Source: JACKFE01 sp050248735
GTDB lineage: Bacteria > Nitrospirota > Nitrospiria > Nitrospirales > UBA8639
NCBI GenBank assembly: GCA_050248735.1
Contig: JBFWRU010000008.1
Coordinates: forward strand, 62,001 to 126,000
DNA length: 64,000 bases
Reading direction: 5' to 3'
Position 1 is the first letter of the stretch, and each line of letters opens with the position of its first letter. Shown in pieces: positions 61,823 to 64,000 of this stretch. The notes beneath the pieces are model-generated. The model was not told where the DNA came from. It saw nothing but the letters and a program-made list of their open reading frames with translations, and ran no database searches. The translations under genes were made by a program, and so were the position numbers.

Positions 61823-63060
61823 GCCTTCTCCTCTATTCCAAAAGTCTTGGTAAAATGACTAAGGCTCGGTTGAATGCGGAAGGGACGACCGACGGCATCC
61901 ACGACAGCCTCCTGGGTTTTCAGCCCGTTCCCCGTAATATACGCGACCGTGACTTCGTCCCGTTTAATATGGCCTTTTTTGACCAATTTGCGTAAGACGC
62001 CAATCGTCACCCCACCGGCGGTTTCCGCAAAAATGCCTTCCGTTTGTGCCAGCAACTTAATGCTTTCCACAATTTCTTCATCCGTGACCGCGTCCATGGC
62101 GCCCTGGGTTTCCGCCGCTGCTTTCAGTGCGTAATATCCGTCGGCCGGGTTCCCGATTGCGAGAGATTTGGCAATCGTCTTCGGCTTCACCGGTTTAAAG
62201 AAATCACGACCGTTCAAATGTGCGGTGGCGATGGGTGAGCATCCTTCGGCCTGGGCGCCATTGACTTTCGTGGAGACGGAATCGATCAGGCCAAGTTTTT
62301 CAAACTCCTTCAGGCCTTTCCAGATTTTTGTCAGGAGTGAACCCGAGGCCATGGGCACCACCACATGATCCGGTGCGCGCCAGCCCAATTGCTCGACCGT
62401 TTCAAACGCCAGAGTTTTCGACCCTTCAGCATAATAGGGGCGAATGTTGATATTCACAAAGGCCCAATGGCGTTCGCCGGCAATTTCGCTGCAGAGCCGG
62501 TTGACGTCATCGTAATTTCCTTCAATTTCCACCACGTTCGGTTTATAGATCAGGTTTCCGAGCACTTTGGCGGCCTCCAGATCTCCGGGGATAAAGACAT
62601 AGCAGGTCATGCCGGCTGAGGCGGCATGGGCGGAAACGGAGTTCGCCAGGTTTCCCGTTGAAGCGCAGGCGACCGTTTCAAAGCCCAATTCACGGGCTCG
62701 GGTCATCGCCACGGCAACCACTCGATCTTTGAAGGACAATGTGGGGTGATTGACGCAGTCATTCTTGATATACAGGTGATCCAGACCCAAAAAGTGGCCA
62801 AGGTTTTTTGCATGAACCAAGGGGGTGTATCCGGCATACAGTCCTACATAATTGGTCCCCTCAACGGGAAGCAGGTCGGCATATCGCCACAAGCTGGGAG
62901 GACCGGCCAGAATTTTTTCCTTGGTCATCACCTTTTTAATGGCGGCATAGTCATATTTGACTTCGAGCGGGCCGAAGCAGAGTTCGCAGACATGAATATC
63001 CTGTGTGGGATATTCTTTCCCACATTCCCGGCAGACCAATGATTGCATCTTTTTTGTCAT
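61819..63060 (-). CDS. thrC: Threonine synthase
   Basis: Read from the ATG at 63060 the enzyme has 413 residues: an N-terminal zinc ribbon (Cys10, Cys13, Cys25, Cys28), the PLP-binding NHPTLSFKDRVV (Lys111), the phosphate-binding STGNLANS and the C-terminal ETAGGVTIG. It converts O-phosphohomoserine to threonine. A frame reaches back to 63081. It overlaps the sulfur-carrier gene and lies 36 bases after the second E1-like gene, so a side role in thiocarboxylate-dependent amino-acid synthesis is possible but not shown. Confidence 0.92.
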   Translation of the reverse strand: MTKKMQSLVCRECGKEYPTQDIHVCELCFGPLEVKYDYAAIKKVMTKEKILAGPPSLWRYADLLPVEGTNYVGLYAGYTPLVHAKNLGHFLGLDHLYIKNDCVNHPTLSFKDRVVAVAMTRARELGFETVACASTGNLANSVSAHAASAGMTCYVFIPGDLEAAKVLGNLIYKPNVVEIEGNYDDVNRLCSEIAGERHWAFVNINIRPYYAEGSKTLAFETVEQLGWRAPDHVVVPMASGSLLTKIWKGLKEFEKLGLIDSVSTKVNGAQAEGCSPIATAHLNGRDFFKPVKPKTIAKSLAIGNPADGYYALKAAAETQGAMDAVTDEEIVESIKLLAQTEGIFAETAGGVTIGVLRKLVKKGHIKRDEVTVAYITGNGLKTQEAVVDAVGRPFRIQPSLSHFTKTFGIEEKA

Positions 63061-63096
63061 GAGTGAGGTCCTCCCCTCCAAAGCCGTGGGGGCATC

Positions 63097-63924
63097 CTAG
63101 GTTGTCCGTAGGGAGCCTGATGGCTGTAATTGACACGCCTCTTGTTCATAATCGACCAGTTCGGTAATGCTCGGCTGCGGTCCGCATAACTGGCAGTTGG
63201 GGTTCCGCTTCACCCTGATTTCTCTGAAGGTGGTGGTCCGGGCATCAAAGTCCAGTATCCGGTCCGTAAGCGGACGGCCAATCTTTAAAATTAGTTTAAT
63301 GGCTTCTGTGGCTTGTATCGTTCCGATGATTCCCGCCACCACGCCAATAATCCCGGCCTCCTGGCAGGTGGGAACCACGCCGGGCGGCGGAGGATTTTTG
63401 AAAATACACCGGTAACAGGCCGATTCGTTGGGCATGATCGTAAAGACCCGGCCTTCAAATTTCAGGATGCCGCCATGAACGAACGGTTTGCCTTCCATCA
63501 TGCACGCATCGTTGATCAGAAACTTGGCGGGAAAATTATCCACCCCATCGATCACCACATCGTATTTCCGGATCAGCTCTCGGGCGTTTTCCGAAGTAAA
63601 GCGGCTTTCATAGGTTTCCACATTCACATCCGGATTCAACGCGCGGATCTTTTCCTTGGCAGACAGGACCTTGGAATGTCCGACATCCGGGGTATGGTGA
63701 AGAACCTGACGTTGCAGATTTGAGAGGTCGACCACATCGCTATCAATCAGCCCGATCGTGCCAATGCCAGCTGCAGCCAGATAGTAGGCCACCGGACATC
63801 CCAATCCACCGGCGCCTACGATAAAGACCTTGGCCTGGGACAATTTTTTTTGTCCCTTGCCGCCGACTTCAGGCAACAGGATATGACGACTATAGCGGGT
63901 AATCTGTTCTTCAGTGAAACTCAT
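63097..63924 (-). CDS. E1-like adenylyltransferase, MoeB/ThiF family (second)
   Basis: A 275-residue MoeB/ThiF enzyme related to the one at 60497: nucleotide-binding GAGGLGCP, DLSNLQRQV, zinc cysteines Cys170/Cys173 and a later CQLC pair, and Cys187 in VPTCQEAG. It is the first gene of the row thrC-moaD-NIL-E1-JAMM in transcription order. Having two such enzymes with only one visible carrier suggests different partners or a duplication. Bases 63925-64000 upstream hold only a short GAGGG/CCCTC hairpin. Confidence 0.92.
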   Translation of the reverse strand: MSFTEEQITRYSRHILLPEVGGKGQKKLSQAKVFIVGAGGLGCPVAYYLAAAGIGTIGLIDSDVVDLSNLQRQVLHHTPDVGHSKVLSAKEKIRALNPDVNVETYESRFTSENARELIRKYDVVIDGVDNFPAKFLINDACMMEGKPFVHGGILKFEGRVFTIMPNESACYRCIFKNPPPPGVVPTCQEAGIIGVVAGIIGTIQATEAIKLILKIGRPLTDRILDFDARTTTFREIRVKRNPNCQLCGPQPSITELVDYEQEACQLQPSGSLRTT

Positions 63925-64000
63925 AAATTTCGTTCGATTCGTTTGTGGTGAGAGGGAGTCCCCTCAAAAAGGAAACGACTAAATATTAAAATATTTTTCC

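Overview
The window looks like chromosome from a Gram-negative bacterium of the Nitrospirota, most likely Nitrospira or a close relative. The inference rests on a complete bacterial proteasome operon whose tag is the UBact form of Pup rather than the actinobacterial form, together with outer-membrane machinery (LptF, LptG, several lipoproteins), a SmbP-type metal-binding protein and sulfite-oxidase-fold molybdoenzymes. No rRNA or tRNA gene, insertion sequence, CRISPR array or replication origin was seen. Coding density is high and most genes are housekeeping.

Region by region. 1-9.8 kb: the end of one and all of a second MacB/FtsX-type permease, a SmbP-like metal-binding lipoprotein, an exported SlyD-like isomerase, a sulfite-oxidase-like protein, a dipeptide epimerase, a catalytic/non-catalytic pair of M16 peptidases, an M48 metallopeptidase and a BNR-repeat lipoprotein. 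9.9-18.7 kb: ClpX with an unusual zinc domain, an RRM RNA-binding protein, then the ATPase-Dop-UBact-PrcB-PrcA-PafA operon. 18.8-25.3 kb: an accessory-looking stretch with an M20 hydrolase, a frameshifted Roco gene (24-residue LRRs, Roc-COR, C-terminal TIR/DUF4062-like domain) and a UDP-glucuronate decarboxylase-like gene. 25.3-32.4 kb: a Tat-exported molybdoenzyme and the guaB-guaA-rluB-aspS group. 32.6-36.1 kb: a large NHL-repeat protein and a cold-shock protein with a terminator-like hairpin in its leader. 36.4-40.6 kb: lptF-lptG, a c-di-GMP-I riboswitch with an intrinsic terminator, the FliA/WhiG-type sigma factor it precedes, and a SleB-like hydrolase. 41-56.5 kb: thioredoxin, RecN, two divergent 2OG-Fe(II) oxygenases, a PP2C phosphatase with an exonuclease, DUF507 genes, RadA, TsaB, RimI, TatC and a cyclophilin. 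56.5-64 kb: an exported histidine-rich protein, an XRE-type regulator with a periplasmic-binding-like domain, and a cluster of JAMM protease, two E1-like enzymes, a ubiquitin-like sulfur carrier with a masked C-terminus (GGN), a NIL-domain protein and threonine synthase.

Two ubiquitin-like systems therefore lie in one window: UBact-proteasome (protein degradation) and a JAMM/E1/MoaD-type sulfur-carrier set (probably sulfur amino-acid synthesis). The strongest regulatory finding is the riboswitch at 38871-39026: nine bases of its aptamer core are exactly complementary to the 5' side of its terminator, which predicts a c-di-GMP OFF switch for a motility-type sigma factor. The Roco gene needs exactly two single-base corrections to give one 1201-residue reading frame. 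Starts, families and motifs were read from the sequence by eye; no database search was possible.
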